Counted from the first letter of the stretch, positions 51,716-61,229 are shown. The stretch is DNA of 64,000 nucleotides from Lentzea albida (GCF_900111005.1 NZ_FOFV01000012.1:124001-188000), one strand, 5' to 3'. Notes: generated by a model from the sequence alone, not told the origin. Translations and numbers: made by a program.

Positions 51716-52480
51716 GTGCCGGGACCCATCCAGTCGATCGAACGCGCCGCCGCCGTGCTGCGGCTGCTGGCGCGCGGCTCCGGCCACCACGGTCTCACGG
51801 AGATAGCCGACTCGCTCGGGCTGGCGCGGGGCACCGCGCACGGGATTCTCCGTACGCTGCAACGGGTCGAGTTCGTCGAGCAGGACCCGGCGACGGGCCG
51901 CTACCGCCTCGGCGCGGCGCTGCTGCACCTCGGAACGTCCTACCTCGACGCCAACGAACTGCGTTCTAGATCGATCAACTGGGCCGACACCCTGGCCGCG
52001 CGCAGCGGTCAGGAGGTGCGGATCGGAATGCACCACGACGGCGCCGTGCTCGTCGTGCACCACGTGTTCCGGCCCGATGACTCCGTGCAAACACTCGGCA
52101 TCGGCGCGATGCTGCCGTTGCACGCCACCGCGCTCGGCAAGGTGCTGCTCGCCTACGACCCGGACCTGTCGGCGGCCGCACGCCGGCGGGAGCTCACGTC
52201 GCTGACCCGCAGGACGATCACGCGCACCCAGATGCTGGAGCGCGTGCTGACCGAGGTGCGCGGCCAGGGCTGGGCCGGTGAGGCCGAGGAGTACATGCCG
52301 GGTGAGGCCAGCATCGCCGCGCCGATCCGCATCCCCGGCGGGCTCGTCGTCGGTGCGATCGGCATCTCGGGTGCCGCGGACCGGTTGTGCGACTCCGCGG
52401 GCCGTCCGCGTGCGACGCTGGTGCGTCAGGTCGTCCAGGCCGCCGAGGCGGTCACCACTTCTCTCGTCGACGAGAACTGA
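51716..52480 (+). CDS. IclR-family regulator of glycerol use (GylR-like)
   Basis: 254 residues: N-terminal winged helix (SIERAAAVLRLLARGSGHHGLTEIADSLGLARGTAHGILRTLQ) and IclR effector domain (about 85-250; LPLHATALGKVLLAYDP, GWAGEAEEYMPGEASIAAPI). In Streptomyces the IclR-type GylR controls glycerol genes; the position between two glp gene sets fits. GTG 51716. The second glycerol kinase starts 10 nt downstream of its stop. Confidence 0.92.
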   Translation: MPGPIQSIERAAAVLRLLARGSGHHGLTEIADSLGLARGTAHGILRTLQRVEFVEQDPATGRYRLGAALLHLGTSYLDANELRSRSINWADTLAARSGQEVRIGMHHDGAVLVVHHVFRPDDSVQTLGIGAMLPLHATALGKVLLAYDPDLSAAARRRELTSLTRRTITRTQMLERVLTEVRGQGWAGEAEEYMPGEASIAAPIRIPGGLVVGAIGISGAADRLCDSAGRPRATLVRQVVQAAEAVTTSLVDEN

Positions 52481-52490
52481 GGGGCTCGCC

Positions 52491-53999
52491 GTGCAACGGT
52501 TCGTAATGGCGATCGACCAGGGCACGACGTCGACGCGCTGCATCGTGTTCGACCAGAACGCCCGCCTCGTCGCGGTCGCGCAGCGCGAGCACCGGCAGTA
52601 CCACCCGCGTCCCGGCTGGGTGGAGCAGGACGCCGTGGAGATCTGGCGCAACGTCGACCGGATCGTGCCGCAGGCGTTGCGGCAGGCGGGGATCAGCGCC
52701 GAGCAGGTCGTCGCGATGGGCATCACGAACCAGCGCGAGACGTTCGTGCTGTGGGACCGGCACACGGGTGTCCCGATCGGACGCGCGATCGTCTGGGAGG
52801 ACATCCGCACCGAGGACCTCGTCGCGGAACTCGGGCGCAAGCCCGGCATCGAGGAGGTCCGCGACCGCTGCGGCCTGCCGCTCGCCACCTACTTCTCGGC
52901 GCCGTCGCTGCGGTGGATGCTCGACAACGTGGCCGGGCTGCGCGCGAAGGCCGAACGCGGCGACGTCCTGTTCGGCACCATGGACACCTGGCTGATCTGG
53001 AACCTCACCGGCGGCGTCAACGGCGGCCTGCACGTCACCGACGTGACCAACGCGTCGCGGACGATGCTGATGAACCTCTCGACGCGCCAATGGGATCCGA
53101 TGCTGCTGGAGTTCTTCGGCGTGCCGGCGGTGGTGCTGCCGGAGATCCGCCCGTCGACCGAGATCAGCGGTGTGACGACCCGCGTGGTGCCGGGCATCTC
53201 GATCACGGCGGCGCTGGGCGACCAGCACGCGGCGCTGTTCGGGCAGACGTGCTTCGAGAAGGGATCGATCAAGGGCACGTACGGCACCGGCGGGTTCCTG
53301 TTGATGAACACCGGCGACGAGCTCGTGCGGTCGAAGCACGGGCTGCTGACCACGATCGGCTACCAGATCGGTGGCGAACCCGCGTACGCGCTGGAGGGGT
53401 CGATCGCCGTCGCCGGGTCGCTCGTGCAGTGGTTCCGCGACAACCTCGGGCTGATCCACTCGGCGCCGGAGATCGAGACGCTGGCGCGCACGGTCAAGGA
53501 CAACGGCGGCTGCTACATCGTGCCGGCGTTCTCCGGGCTGTTCGCGCCGCACTGGCTCGCGCAGGCGCGCGGGCTCGTCGTCGGGCTGACGTCGTACATC
53601 AACAAGGGCCACCTGGCGCGGGCCGTGCTGGAGGCGACGGGCTGGCAGACGCGGGAGGTCGTCGACGCGATGAACGCCGACCTCGGCGCGCCGACGCCGG
53701 TGCTGAAGGTGGACGGCGGGATGACGGCCGACCACCTGCTGATGCAGTTCATCTCGGACGTGCTCGACATCCCGGTGCAGCGGCCGCTGGTCGCCGAGAC
53801 CGTGTCGCTGGGCGCCGCCTACGCCGCCGGTCTGGCCGCCGGGTACTGGCCGGACCTGGAGGGGTTGCGGCGCAACTGGCACCTCGCGGCCCGGTGGAAC
53901 CCGGTGATGGACGCGAAGTACCGCGAGAACGAGTACGCGAACTGGAAGCGGGCCGTGGAACTCACGTTCGCGTGGGCCCGCTCCAGTCCGTCCACTTAG
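52491..53999 (+). CDS. glpK: Glycerol kinase 2 (paralogue)
   Basis: 502 residues of the FGGY family (MAIDQGTTSTRCIVFD, GITNQRETFVLWDRHTG, GTYGTGGFLLMNTG, DGGMTADHLLMQFISDVLDIPVQRP). Catalytic features are intact, but it differs from kinase 1 throughout and has a shorter C-terminus. It is co-transcribed with the IclR gene rather than with glpFD. Could be a glycerol kinase with other kinetics, or act on a related polyol. GTG 52491; its stop overlaps the pepP-like stop by 3 nt. Confidence 0.93.
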   Translation: MQRFVMAIDQGTTSTRCIVFDQNARLVAVAQREHRQYHPRPGWVEQDAVEIWRNVDRIVPQALRQAGISAEQVVAMGITNQRETFVLWDRHTGVPIGRAIVWEDIRTEDLVAELGRKPGIEEVRDRCGLPLATYFSAPSLRWMLDNVAGLRAKAERGDVLFGTMDTWLIWNLTGGVNGGLHVTDVTNASRTMLMNLSTRQWDPMLLEFFGVPAVVLPEIRPSTEISGVTTRVVPGISITAALGDQHAALFGQTCFEKGSIKGTYGTGGFLLMNTGDELVRSKHGLLTTIGYQIGGEPAYALEGSIAVAGSLVQWFRDNLGLIHSAPEIETLARTVKDNGGCYIVPAFSGLFAPHWLAQARGLVVGLTSYINKGHLARAVLEATGWQTREVVDAMNADLGAPTPVLKVDGGMTADHLLMQFISDVLDIPVQRPLVAETVSLGAAYAAGLAAGYWPDLEGLRRNWHLAARWNPVMDAKYRENEYANWKRAVELTFAWARSSPST

Positions 54000-55471
54000 G
54001 AGCGCTGCTTGCGCACCCAGGCCGCGACCTCGTCGGCCTCGATCGGGAGCGAGTCGGACAGGACGTCCGCGCCCGTCGACGTCACGACCAGGTCGTCCTC
54101 GATGCGCACGCCGATGCCGCGCAGCTCCGGCGGCAGCGTCTCGTCGTTCGGGTGGAAGTACAGGCCGGGCTCGACCGTGAGCGCCATGCCGCGTTCCAGG
54201 ATGCCCTGCTGGTAGGTCTCCTGGCGGGCGTCGGCGCAGTCGTGCACGTCCAGGCCGAGGAAGTGGCCGGTGCCGCAGACGATGTAGCGGCGGTGGTGCT
54301 GGCCGGACGGGTCGAGCGCCTTGTCGACGCTGACCGGCAGCAGGCCCCAGTCGTGCAGGCCCTCGGCGAGCACGCGCATGGCGGTGTGGTGGAAGGCGCT
54401 GTAGTCGTTGCCGGGCCGCACTTCCGCGAGCGCGGCGACGTGCGACCTGAGCACGAGGTCGTACACCTGGCGCTGCGGCTCGCTGAACTCACCGCTCACC
54501 GGGAACGTGCGGGTGACGTCGGCGGTGTAGAGCGAGTTCATCTCGACACCGGCGTCGAGCAGCAGCAGGTCGGCGTCGTTCACGCGGCCGTCGCAGCGCG
54601 TCCAGTGCAGCACCGGGGCGTGCGGGCCGGCGGCGACGATCGAGGTGTAGCCGGGGCCCTTGCCCTCGGTGCGGGCGCGGCGGTCGAACGTGCCCTGCAA
54701 CCAGCGCTCTCCCCCGCCGCGCACGGCCTGGCCGAGCTCCATGGCGACGTCGGCGAAGCCCTTGACCGACGCGTCGACGGCCTGGCGGAGCTGGTCGACC
54801 TCCCAGTCGTCCTTGATGCGGCGCAGCTCGGCCAGCACGGTCCGCAGCTCGTCGCTGTGCGAGCCCGTCAGCGCGTCCAGCACCGGGTCGACGCCCTTGG
54901 CGACGAGCGTCTCCGGGTGGCGGCCGCGCAGGGCGTTCGCCAGGTCCTCGAGCGGGCGAGCCGTGATGCCGAGCGCCTCGCCCCACTCCTTCGGGCCGGC
55001 GGCGGCGCCGATCCAGAACGGGCTGCGGTCGGCGTCACCGAAGAAGTCGACGCTGTGGGCCTCGGACGGCACCGGCACGAACAGCGTCGCGTCGGCGTCG
55101 GTCAGCACCAGCACGGCGCCCTCGACCTGGCAGCCGGTCAGCCACACGAAGTCGCTGTCGGCGCGGAACTCGTGGAACGTGTCGTTCGACCGGACGTGCG
55201 CCCGCCCGGCGGCCAGCGCGATCCGCTTGCCCGGCAGCGCCGCCGTGAGCCGGGCGCGGTGGGCCGCGGCCGCTTCCGCGGTGCCCGGGGGCAGGTCGAC
55301 GGAGCTATACCACTCGCCCCAGTTGTCGCGGATGTACGTGCGGAAACCGTCCGCGTCCACCAGTTTCGCCATGTCGCGGCGTGTCCGAGCCAATTCGGGT
55401 CCTTCCAGGGTTGTCCTCGCCTTATCAGCCTTCCCGTGCCGGGAGGGGTCCCGCCAATCCCAGTTGGCCAT
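53996..55471 (-). CDS. Xaa-Pro aminopeptidase (M24B, PepP-like)
   Basis: 491 residues: N-terminal creatinase-like domain (about 60-190) and pita-bread M24 domain (about 215-480). Metal ligands are in LLLDAGVEMNSLYTADVTRTFP (two Asp), GTGHFLGLDVHDC (His), TVEPGLYF (Glu) and GIGVRIEDDLVV (Glu). Removes N-terminal residues preceding proline in the cytoplasm. ATG 55471 is the first start; an internal start near 55370 (MAKLVDADGFRTYI) would also give a full enzyme. Confidence 0.93.
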   Translation of the reverse strand: MANWDWRDPSRHGKADKARTTLEGPELARTRRDMAKLVDADGFRTYIRDNWGEWYSSVDLPPGTAEAAAAHRARLTAALPGKRIALAAGRAHVRSNDTFHEFRADSDFVWLTGCQVEGAVLVLTDADATLFVPVPSEAHSVDFFGDADRSPFWIGAAAGPKEWGEALGITARPLEDLANALRGRHPETLVAKGVDPVLDALTGSHSDELRTVLAELRRIKDDWEVDQLRQAVDASVKGFADVAMELGQAVRGGGERWLQGTFDRRARTEGKGPGYTSIVAAGPHAPVLHWTRCDGRVNDADLLLLDAGVEMNSLYTADVTRTFPVSGEFSEPQRQVYDLVLRSHVAALAEVRPGNDYSAFHHTAMRVLAEGLHDWGLLPVSVDKALDPSGQHHRRYIVCGTGHFLGLDVHDCADARQETYQQGILERGMALTVEPGLYFHPNDETLPPELRGIGVRIEDDLVVTSTGADVLSDSLPIEADEVAAWVRKQRS

Positions 55472-55548
55472 AGCTTCGAGCTATGGAACGCGGTCGATGT
55501 ATCCACCGGTCGGCGGCACGCCCCTACGTACTGGAGGAGGCATCCGCC

Positions 55549-56067
55549 ATGAACCGAATCCACGTCTGCCTGGTGACCGCCGCCGTGCTCGCCGCCTGCG
55601 GCCGACCGGCCCCGCCCAGCTCGGCGCCGCCCGCCGCGCCGCCGCCCTCGGTGCCGTCTGTCGAGGTCACGACCACGACGACGACCACCACGACCACCGT
55701 CGCGCCACCACCTGTCATCACGACGACGCCACCGCCGAAGCCACCGCCCCGGGTCACCACCACGACGAAGCCGCCACCCCCACCCCCGAAGCCCCCGGAC
55801 CGGTTGGTGCTCACGGACAACCTGCGCAAGTCGATCGAGTCCCAGACCGGGCTTCCGTTCTCGCAGTCCTGGCAGCAGACCACGGGTCGGTTCGCGGAGT
55901 TCTGTCCCGATGAGAAGCCGTGCGTCGGACACACACGGGTCGTCGAGGCGTCGCCCGAGGCCAGTGGGGACTGCACCGTCGTCAGCATCAAGGTGCCCGA
56001 TCCCCTGTTCGTGGGTGACAAGATCGTGTTCGGGGTCAACAACGACATCAACTGCGCCGGGGCGTGA
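55549..56067 (+). CDS. Pro/Thr-rich lipoprotein
   Basis: 172 residues: lipobox LAAC (Cys17), a long Pro/Thr stalk (about 20-85) and a small folded domain (about 88-172) with Cys pairs (FCPDEKPC, DC...NC) and VVSIKVPDPLFVGDKIVFGVNNDINC. Likely spans the cell wall with the domain displayed outside. GGAGGAGG precedes ATG 55549. The next gene starts 3 nt later. Not recognised as a known family. Confidence 0.75.
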   Translation: MNRIHVCLVTAAVLAACGRPAPPSSAPPAAPPPSVPSVEVTTTTTTTTTTVAPPPVITTTPPPKPPPRVTTTTKPPPPPPKPPDRLVLTDNLRKSIESQTGLPFSQSWQQTTGRFAEFCPDEKPCVGHTRVVEASPEASGDCTVVSIKVPDPLFVGDKIVFGVNNDINCAGA

Positions 56068-56070
56068 GCC

Positions 56071-56964
56071 GTGCGCGCCGCTCCCGCCAGGCCGAAGGAC
56101 GAGGCGCCATCCAGGGCGTTGAAGGTGTTCGGTTCCCTGCTGGCACCGACGACCGTGCTGACCGCCCTGCTGTTCTACTTCGGCGTCCGGCACGCGACGT
56201 TCTTCTGCGAGTGGTTCGGCGTGCACTACTCGGTGCTCGGCCTGTCCGCGCCCGACTACCTGATCCGCAGCGCGGACGGCATGTTCGTGCCGCTGACGGT
56301 CCTGTCGGCCGCCGGGCTCGCGGCGTTGTGGGGCTACCGCCTCCTGCACTCGGTGCTGGCCCCGAAGATGTGGCGCGTCCTGGCCAGGCGCGCCGTCCCG
56401 GTGCTGGTGGCGTTCGGTCTCGTGTTCCTGCTGCTCGGGCTGAGCGGGCTCGCCGTGCCGCTGCTGCTCTACGAGGTGCCCGGCCTGCCCGGCGTGTGCG
56501 TGGCGCTCGGGGTGATCTCGTTCCCGCTGGCGGAGCGCCTGCACGCGACGGTGGCCGGCAGGCACGCCACCGGGGTCGTGCCGGTGGTCCAGTGGACGTT
56601 CACGTTCGTGCTCGCGAGCATCGGCCTGTTCTGGGCGGTCAACGACTACTCGGCGGCGGTCGGCGAGGCCAGGGGCTACGAGTACCAGACGAAGCTCGGC
56701 ACGATGCCGCGGACGGTCGTGTTCAGCACCAAGGACATCGCGTTCCACGGGCCGGGCGTCACGATGACCGCGTGCACGGCCGCGGACTCGTCGTACAGGT
56801 TCCGCTACGACGGTCTGGTGCTGGTCGTGCAGTCGGGCGGGCAGAGCCTGCTGCTGCCGAGGGAGTGGAACCGCCGTGACGGCGCCGCCCTGGTGCTGCC
56901 CCGGTCGAACGACGTGCGCCTGGAGTTCTCGCGCGCCGAAGCCGAGCGCGACGGTTCGTGCTGA
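56071..56964 (+). CDS. Hypothetical membrane protein
   Basis: 297 residues with about five membrane segments (VLTALLFYFGVRHATFF, VLSAAGLAALWGYRLLHSVLAP, LVAFGLVFLLLGLSGLAVPLLLYEV, VCVALGVISFP, WTFTFVLASIGLFWAV) and a C-terminal extracellular beta domain of about 90 residues. GTG start, 3 nt after the lipoprotein stop, so they are probably one operon. Function unknown. Confidence 0.75.
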   Translation: MRAAPARPKDEAPSRALKVFGSLLAPTTVLTALLFYFGVRHATFFCEWFGVHYSVLGLSAPDYLIRSADGMFVPLTVLSAAGLAALWGYRLLHSVLAPKMWRVLARRAVPVLVAFGLVFLLLGLSGLAVPLLLYEVPGLPGVCVALGVISFPLAERLHATVAGRHATGVVPVVQWTFTFVLASIGLFWAVNDYSAAVGEARGYEYQTKLGTMPRTVVFSTKDIAFHGPGVTMTACTAADSSYRFRYDGLVLVVQSGGQSLLLPREWNRRDGAALVLPRSNDVRLEFSRAEAERDGSC

Positions 56965-56983
56965 TCCCGTATAGCCTCGGGCT

Positions 56984-57934
56984 ATGGAACTGGAGATCCG
57001 GCACCTGCGGGCCATCTGCGCCATCGGCGACGCGGGCAGCCTCTCCCGCGCGGCGACGCAGCTCGGGATCTCCCAGCCGTCCCTCACCACGCTCCTGCAA
57101 CGGGTCGAGCGCATGGTCGGCGGCACTCTCTTCGACCGGGGCCGCTCCGGCGCGGCCCCCACCCCGCTGGGCGCGCAGATGCTGCAGCGGGCCAGGCTGC
57201 TGCTGGTCGAACTGGAGGCGTTCGGCTCGGACACGGCGGGCCGCGGCGGAACCGTCCGGTTCGGTTCGGTGCACATGGAGTGCGTGGCGTCGCTGTACTC
57301 CCGCCTCGAGGAGGCGCTGGACGACGTCACGCTGGTGGTCGACCCGTCGTCGACGGGCCTTTCGCTGGCGCTGGCGAACGGCCACCTCGACGCGGCGGTG
57401 ATCGCCGTGGACGAGGAGGGCGACCTGGGCCTGCCGCGCGGGGTGGCGCAACGCGTCGTCGTGCCGTGGGTGCCGGTCTACATCGCCATCCCCGCCGGCC
57501 ACCCCCTGGCGTCACGGCGGGAGGTGGACCTCGCCGACCTCGCCGGGGAGGCCTGGGTCGGCCCGCCGGGCGCCGAGGACGGGTCGCTGACGGCGTTGCG
57601 CGCGGCCTGCCGGGCAGTCGGGTTCGTGCCGCGGATCCGGTTCGAGGTGCCCAGCGGCGCCGGGCGCCAGCTGATCGCCGCGGGCAAGGCGGTGCAGCTG
57701 GTCGAACCGACGTCGCAAGGTGGTCCGGGAGTGGCGGTGCGCCCGCTGGCCGGTGCCCCGATGCGGATGAGGCTGGTCTTCGCGTGGCGGCGGGAGCGGC
57801 TGACCTGGAGCCAGGCCAGCCGCGTGTTCGCCGAGGTGCTGGGCGCCTACTCGGACCAGGCGCTGACCAGTCCGGTGATGCGCGAGTGGTGGCAGTCGGT
57901 CCAACCGTCGCTGAGGGCCCAGCTGTCGAATTAG
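56984..57934 (+). CDS. LysR-family transcriptional regulator
   Basis: 316 residues: winged helix (LEIRHLRAICAIGDAGSLSRAATQLGISQPSLTTLLQRVERMVGGTLFDR) and effector-binding domain (about 90-310). The target is unknown; the convergent collagenase overlaps its stop by 4 nt. Confidence 0.92.
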   Translation: MELEIRHLRAICAIGDAGSLSRAATQLGISQPSLTTLLQRVERMVGGTLFDRGRSGAAPTPLGAQMLQRARLLLVELEAFGSDTAGRGGTVRFGSVHMECVASLYSRLEEALDDVTLVVDPSSTGLSLALANGHLDAAVIAVDEEGDLGLPRGVAQRVVVPWVPVYIAIPAGHPLASRREVDLADLAGEAWVGPPGAEDGSLTALRAACRAVGFVPRIRFEVPSGAGRQLIAAGKAVQLVEPTSQGGPGVAVRPLAGAPMRMRLVFAWRRERLTWSQASRVFAEVLGAYSDQALTSPVMREWWQSVQPSLRAQLSN

Positions 57935-59337
57935 CGCACGGCCGCGAGCCAGCCGTACCAGTCGGCGTCGTAGCGGCTGCCGATCACCCGCGTGAGGTGG
58001 TCGCGCGCACCGGCCCAGTCGCCTGCCCGGTAGTCCGCCAGCACCGCGGCGATGTCCTCCGGGTGCTTCTCCAGCAGGTACCGGACCGCCAGATAACCCC
58101 AGTTGTAGACCCGCTTGGTGTCGTGGTCGTAGGTGGTGTCGAACAACGTGCTGAGCGCGTACGTCCGCTTCTTGGCCTCGGCCAGCGCGTCGGCGTAGAC
58201 CTCACCGCGGTAGCTGTAGGACAGGTGCTCGGCGAAGCCCTCGATCCACCACACCGTCGGCGTGGTCATGTTCTCCTCGAAGTCGCCGTGCATGTCGAAC
58301 CGGCCGTCGAGGTAGTGGGTGTACTCGTGGTTGAGGTTCCAGATCGCGAACGTGGGCAGCCAGTCGGCCTCGTGCGCGATGAACCGCGCTTGGTTGAGCG
58401 CCGGGTCGCCTTCGAGGTACATGCCACCGTTGTTGGTGGAGATGTCGAACAGCACCCCGGCGTACGTGCGGTAGTCGTTGCTGGTGTTGAAGACGACGAC
58501 TTCCAGCGAGGTGTTGTTGTCCCCCGCCACCGGCCCCGGATCCCGCACCACGCGGTGGAAGGCGGCGTCCTGCCCCGCGAGCGACGCGCAGGTCTGGCGG
58601 AGCTGCGCCGCCGTGAGCTGCTGGGCGCGGATCCTCAGCGTGGCACTGCAGGTGTGCCGCACGGTGAGCACGCGACGGTCGATCTTCGCGCGGAAGTCGC
58701 ACGTGTTGTAGCGACGGCAGTTCGCCTTGTCGTACCAGTCGACCATCTCCGCGACGCCGACCCACAACGGCGCGAGGCGGCCGACGACGTCACCCCGTGA
58801 CGCCAGGTCCACCAGCAGCGGACGGACGCGTGGCGCGATGTCCTTGTGCTGCAGGAACCTGCCGAGTTCGCGGGTCGCGTTCTGGACCAGGTACTGCCGG
58901 TCGGTGCCGAAGAAGTCCAGGTGGCTCAGGACGAACCGGCGCAGGGCCCGCAGCACCTCCGGCTCGGCGCGCACCGCGGCGAGGAACTCCGGCTGCGTGT
59001 GGCCGTAGTAGAGCAGAAGCATGCTGGCGTGCACGGCCTCGTCGTCGGCGCTGGTGTAGGTGTCCAGCGTGCGGGTCAACGCACGCAGTTCGGCCGGGTA
59101 GTCGGTGACGGCGGCGGTCTGGATCGCCGCGTCGGTCGTGGGGTGGTGGATGGTCCTGGCGACTGCGGGTGGGAGCAGAGGGCTGTTCGGGGATGCGTTG
59201 GCGCTGGGGACCGCGGTGTCAGCGGGGGCCGGAGCGGCGGCGGGAGCAGTGGCGTCGGCAGGGGCCGCGTGCGCGTCGGCGTTCACCGGGACCAGCAGCC
59301 CGGCCGACATCGCCACCACCAGGGCGAGTGTTCTCAT
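57931..59337 (-). CDS. Secreted M9-type collagenase
   Basis: 468 residues with a signal peptide (LALVVAMSAGLLVPVNADAHA), an Ala/Pro-rich spacer, a helical activator-like region (about 80-190) and a metallopeptidase domain: HEYTH zinc motif near residue 335 followed by WWIEGFAEHLSY, whose Glu is the third ligand, as in M9 (gluzincin) collagenases. It lacks C-terminal PKD or collagen-binding domains, so it is a catalytic-core form. ATG 59337. Confidence 0.9.
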   Translation of the reverse strand: MRTLALVVAMSAGLLVPVNADAHAAPADATAPAAAPAPADTAVPSANASPNSPLLPPAVARTIHHPTTDAAIQTAAVTDYPAELRALTRTLDTYTSADDEAVHASMLLLYYGHTQPEFLAAVRAEPEVLRALRRFVLSHLDFFGTDRQYLVQNATRELGRFLQHKDIAPRVRPLLVDLASRGDVVGRLAPLWVGVAEMVDWYDKANCRRYNTCDFRAKIDRRVLTVRHTCSATLRIRAQQLTAAQLRQTCASLAGQDAAFHRVVRDPGPVAGDNNTSLEVVVFNTSNDYRTYAGVLFDISTNNGGMYLEGDPALNQARFIAHEADWLPTFAIWNLNHEYTHYLDGRFDMHGDFEENMTTPTVWWIEGFAEHLSYSYRGEVYADALAEAKKRTYALSTLFDTTYDHDTKRVYNWGYLAVRYLLEKHPEDIAAVLADYRAGDWAGARDHLTRVIGSRYDADWYGWLAAVR

Positions 59338-59432
59338 GGGGTTCCTCCGCAGGGTTCGAGGTGCCCCAGAGCGTCACACCGCCCGGCGTGCCGCGATCAT
59401 CCCTTCCGCTCATAGCCCGCGCCTATGGCCGT

Positions 59433-61010
59433 TCACTCCGGCTTGGTCGGCTCCGCGTACAGCAGGTGCCGCACCCGCGCCGGCCCCTTGGCGAGTCCGC
59501 GGGCCACGTCCTGGTTCTGCTGGTCCACGACGGTGCCGCGCTCGACGTGCTGGCGCAGGTGTTCGTGCCACGTCGCGACGGTGAAGGTCTCGAGGAACGT
59601 CTCGACCTCCTCGGTGTCGCGGAACAGGCCCCACATCGTGGCGCCGGTGCGCCGCCGTGCCCTGCCGACCCGTTGCATGGCCTCGATGAACGCCTCCTCG
59701 TTCTCCGGGGCGACGGACCACTCCACCGTGACCAGGACGGGGCCCGCCTCGGTGTCGGTGATCTCCGGTGGTTCCTCCCAGTACGTGGCGGGGCTGACGT
59801 CGAGGGGGCGGTCGTTGAGCGGCAGCCAGCGCGTGGCCGCCAGTGCCAGCACGGCCATGGCCGCCGCGGGCACGATCATGGCCACCTGCAGGCCGTAGGC
59901 GTCCGCGATGGCGCCCCACACGACGGCGCCGAGGGCCTGGCCGCCCATGAGGATCAGCTGGTAGTAGGCCAGGGCGCGCGCTCGGGTCCAGGCCGGCAGG
60001 AGGACCTGGGCGGTGGCGTTGAACGTCGAGAGGGTGGCGATCCAGCAGGCGCCCGTCAGCAGCATCGCCACGATCACGAGCGGGAAGCTCCTGGTCAGCA
60101 CCGCGGTGCTGGTGGCGGCGGCGTAGACGAACGTCGCGAGCAGCACCATGCTGTTCTTGCTCATGCGCTGCAACAGCTTCGGCACCACGAACGCGCCGCC
60201 GATCGCGCCCGCGCCGACGCTGCCGAGCAGCACGCCGTAGCCGCTGGCGTCGAGTTCCAGCGGGCCGCGGGCGATCGCCGGGAGCAGGGCCCACAGGCCG
60301 CTGCCGAACACGATGAACAGCGTGAGCCGCGTGAGCACCCGGCGGAACAGCGGTGAGCTGCCCACGTACCGGGCGCCCGTGCGCATGGCGGTCGTGATGT
60401 GCTCCGTCCCGAGTGGACGGTGGTCGGACGGCCTCTTCCACCGCGCCAGCACGATCAGCACGCCGAAGAAGCTCACCGTGTTGAACGCGAACGTCGCCTC
60501 CGAGCCGGCCAGCGCGATGAGCAGGCCGCCGAGCGCGGGGCCGATGGCGCGGCCGACGTTCATGTTGACGCCGTTGAGGAGAGCGGCCTGCGGGATCTCC
60601 TCGCGCGACACGAGTTCCGGCTGGATGGCCTGGAACGACGGCATCGACAGCGCCTGCCCGACCGCCATGAGCGCGAGCAGGCCGAGCAGGCTCGCCGGGG
60701 TCGCCCTGTCCGTACCCGCGAGCAGCATCAGCCCGCCCGCGCCCGCGAGCATCAGCGCCTGGCCGGCGATCAGCACCTGCCGCCGGTCGAGGATGTCGCC
60801 CAGCGCCCCGGAGGGCACGACCAGCAGGAACACGGGCAGCGTCGTGGCGGTCTGGACGAGGGCGACCTGGAGGGCACTGCCGCCGAGGTCACCCATGAGC
60901 CACTGGGCGCCGACGGTCTGCGCCCACGTGCCGATGTTGGAGGCGAACTGGGCGAGCCACAACGCACGGAACGCGCTGCGACGCAGGGGCGCCCACGGGG
61001 AGACAGTCAC
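59433..61010 (-). CDS. MFS exporter with C-terminal ABM-like domain
   Basis: 525 residues. Twelve-segment MFS_3 transporter (about 1-405; RSAFRALWLAQFASNIGTWAQTVGAQWLMGDLGGSALQVALVQTA, the enterobactin-exporter-like subgroup) followed by a soluble alpha/beta domain (about 435-525; VLVTVEWSVAPENEEAFIEAMQRVGRARRRTGATMWGLFRDTEEVETFLETFTVATWHEHLRQHVER), an antibiotic-biosynthesis-monooxygenase-type fold. GTG 61010 is preferred over upstream starts. Substrate unknown. Confidence 0.88.
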   Translation of the reverse strand: MTVSPWAPLRRSAFRALWLAQFASNIGTWAQTVGAQWLMGDLGGSALQVALVQTATTLPVFLLVVPSGALGDILDRRQVLIAGQALMLAGAGGLMLLAGTDRATPASLLGLLALMAVGQALSMPSFQAIQPELVSREEIPQAALLNGVNMNVGRAIGPALGGLLIALAGSEATFAFNTVSFFGVLIVLARWKRPSDHRPLGTEHITTAMRTGARYVGSSPLFRRVLTRLTLFIVFGSGLWALLPAIARGPLELDASGYGVLLGSVGAGAIGGAFVVPKLLQRMSKNSMVLLATFVYAAATSTAVLTRSFPLVIVAMLLTGACWIATLSTFNATAQVLLPAWTRARALAYYQLILMGGQALGAVVWGAIADAYGLQVAMIVPAAAMAVLALAATRWLPLNDRPLDVSPATYWEEPPEITDTEAGPVLVTVEWSVAPENEEAFIEAMQRVGRARRRTGATMWGLFRDTEEVETFLETFTVATWHEHLRQHVERGTVVDQQNQDVARGLAKGPARVRHLLYAEPTKPE

Positions 61011-61146
61011 CCGTCGATCCTCACACCTGCGGGTGCGCGCTGCCGAGCACGGGCCGCCGTGCCCGGCGACTGCGACCGCGGGAGACCGGACGACCCCGCC
61101 CCAGCCCCATTCGGACGTATCGGACAGCGTCAGCACTCACCCACTG

Positions 61147-61162
61147 TGTGATTTACATCACA
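61147..61162. promoter_or_regulatory. CRP-type site 1
   Basis: TGTGATTTACATCACA is a perfect match to TGTGA-N6-TCACA, the binding site of cAMP receptor proteins including mycobacterial CRP. It lies 280 bp upstream of the EspG gene and 137 bp from the divergent MFS gene. Confidence 0.85.
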
Positions 61163-61229
61163 GCGAGTCAGTCCGGAGGCCCCTCCGACGCGGGCGAACG
61201 AGCCTCTCCCGACCGTCCACACGACCCGA

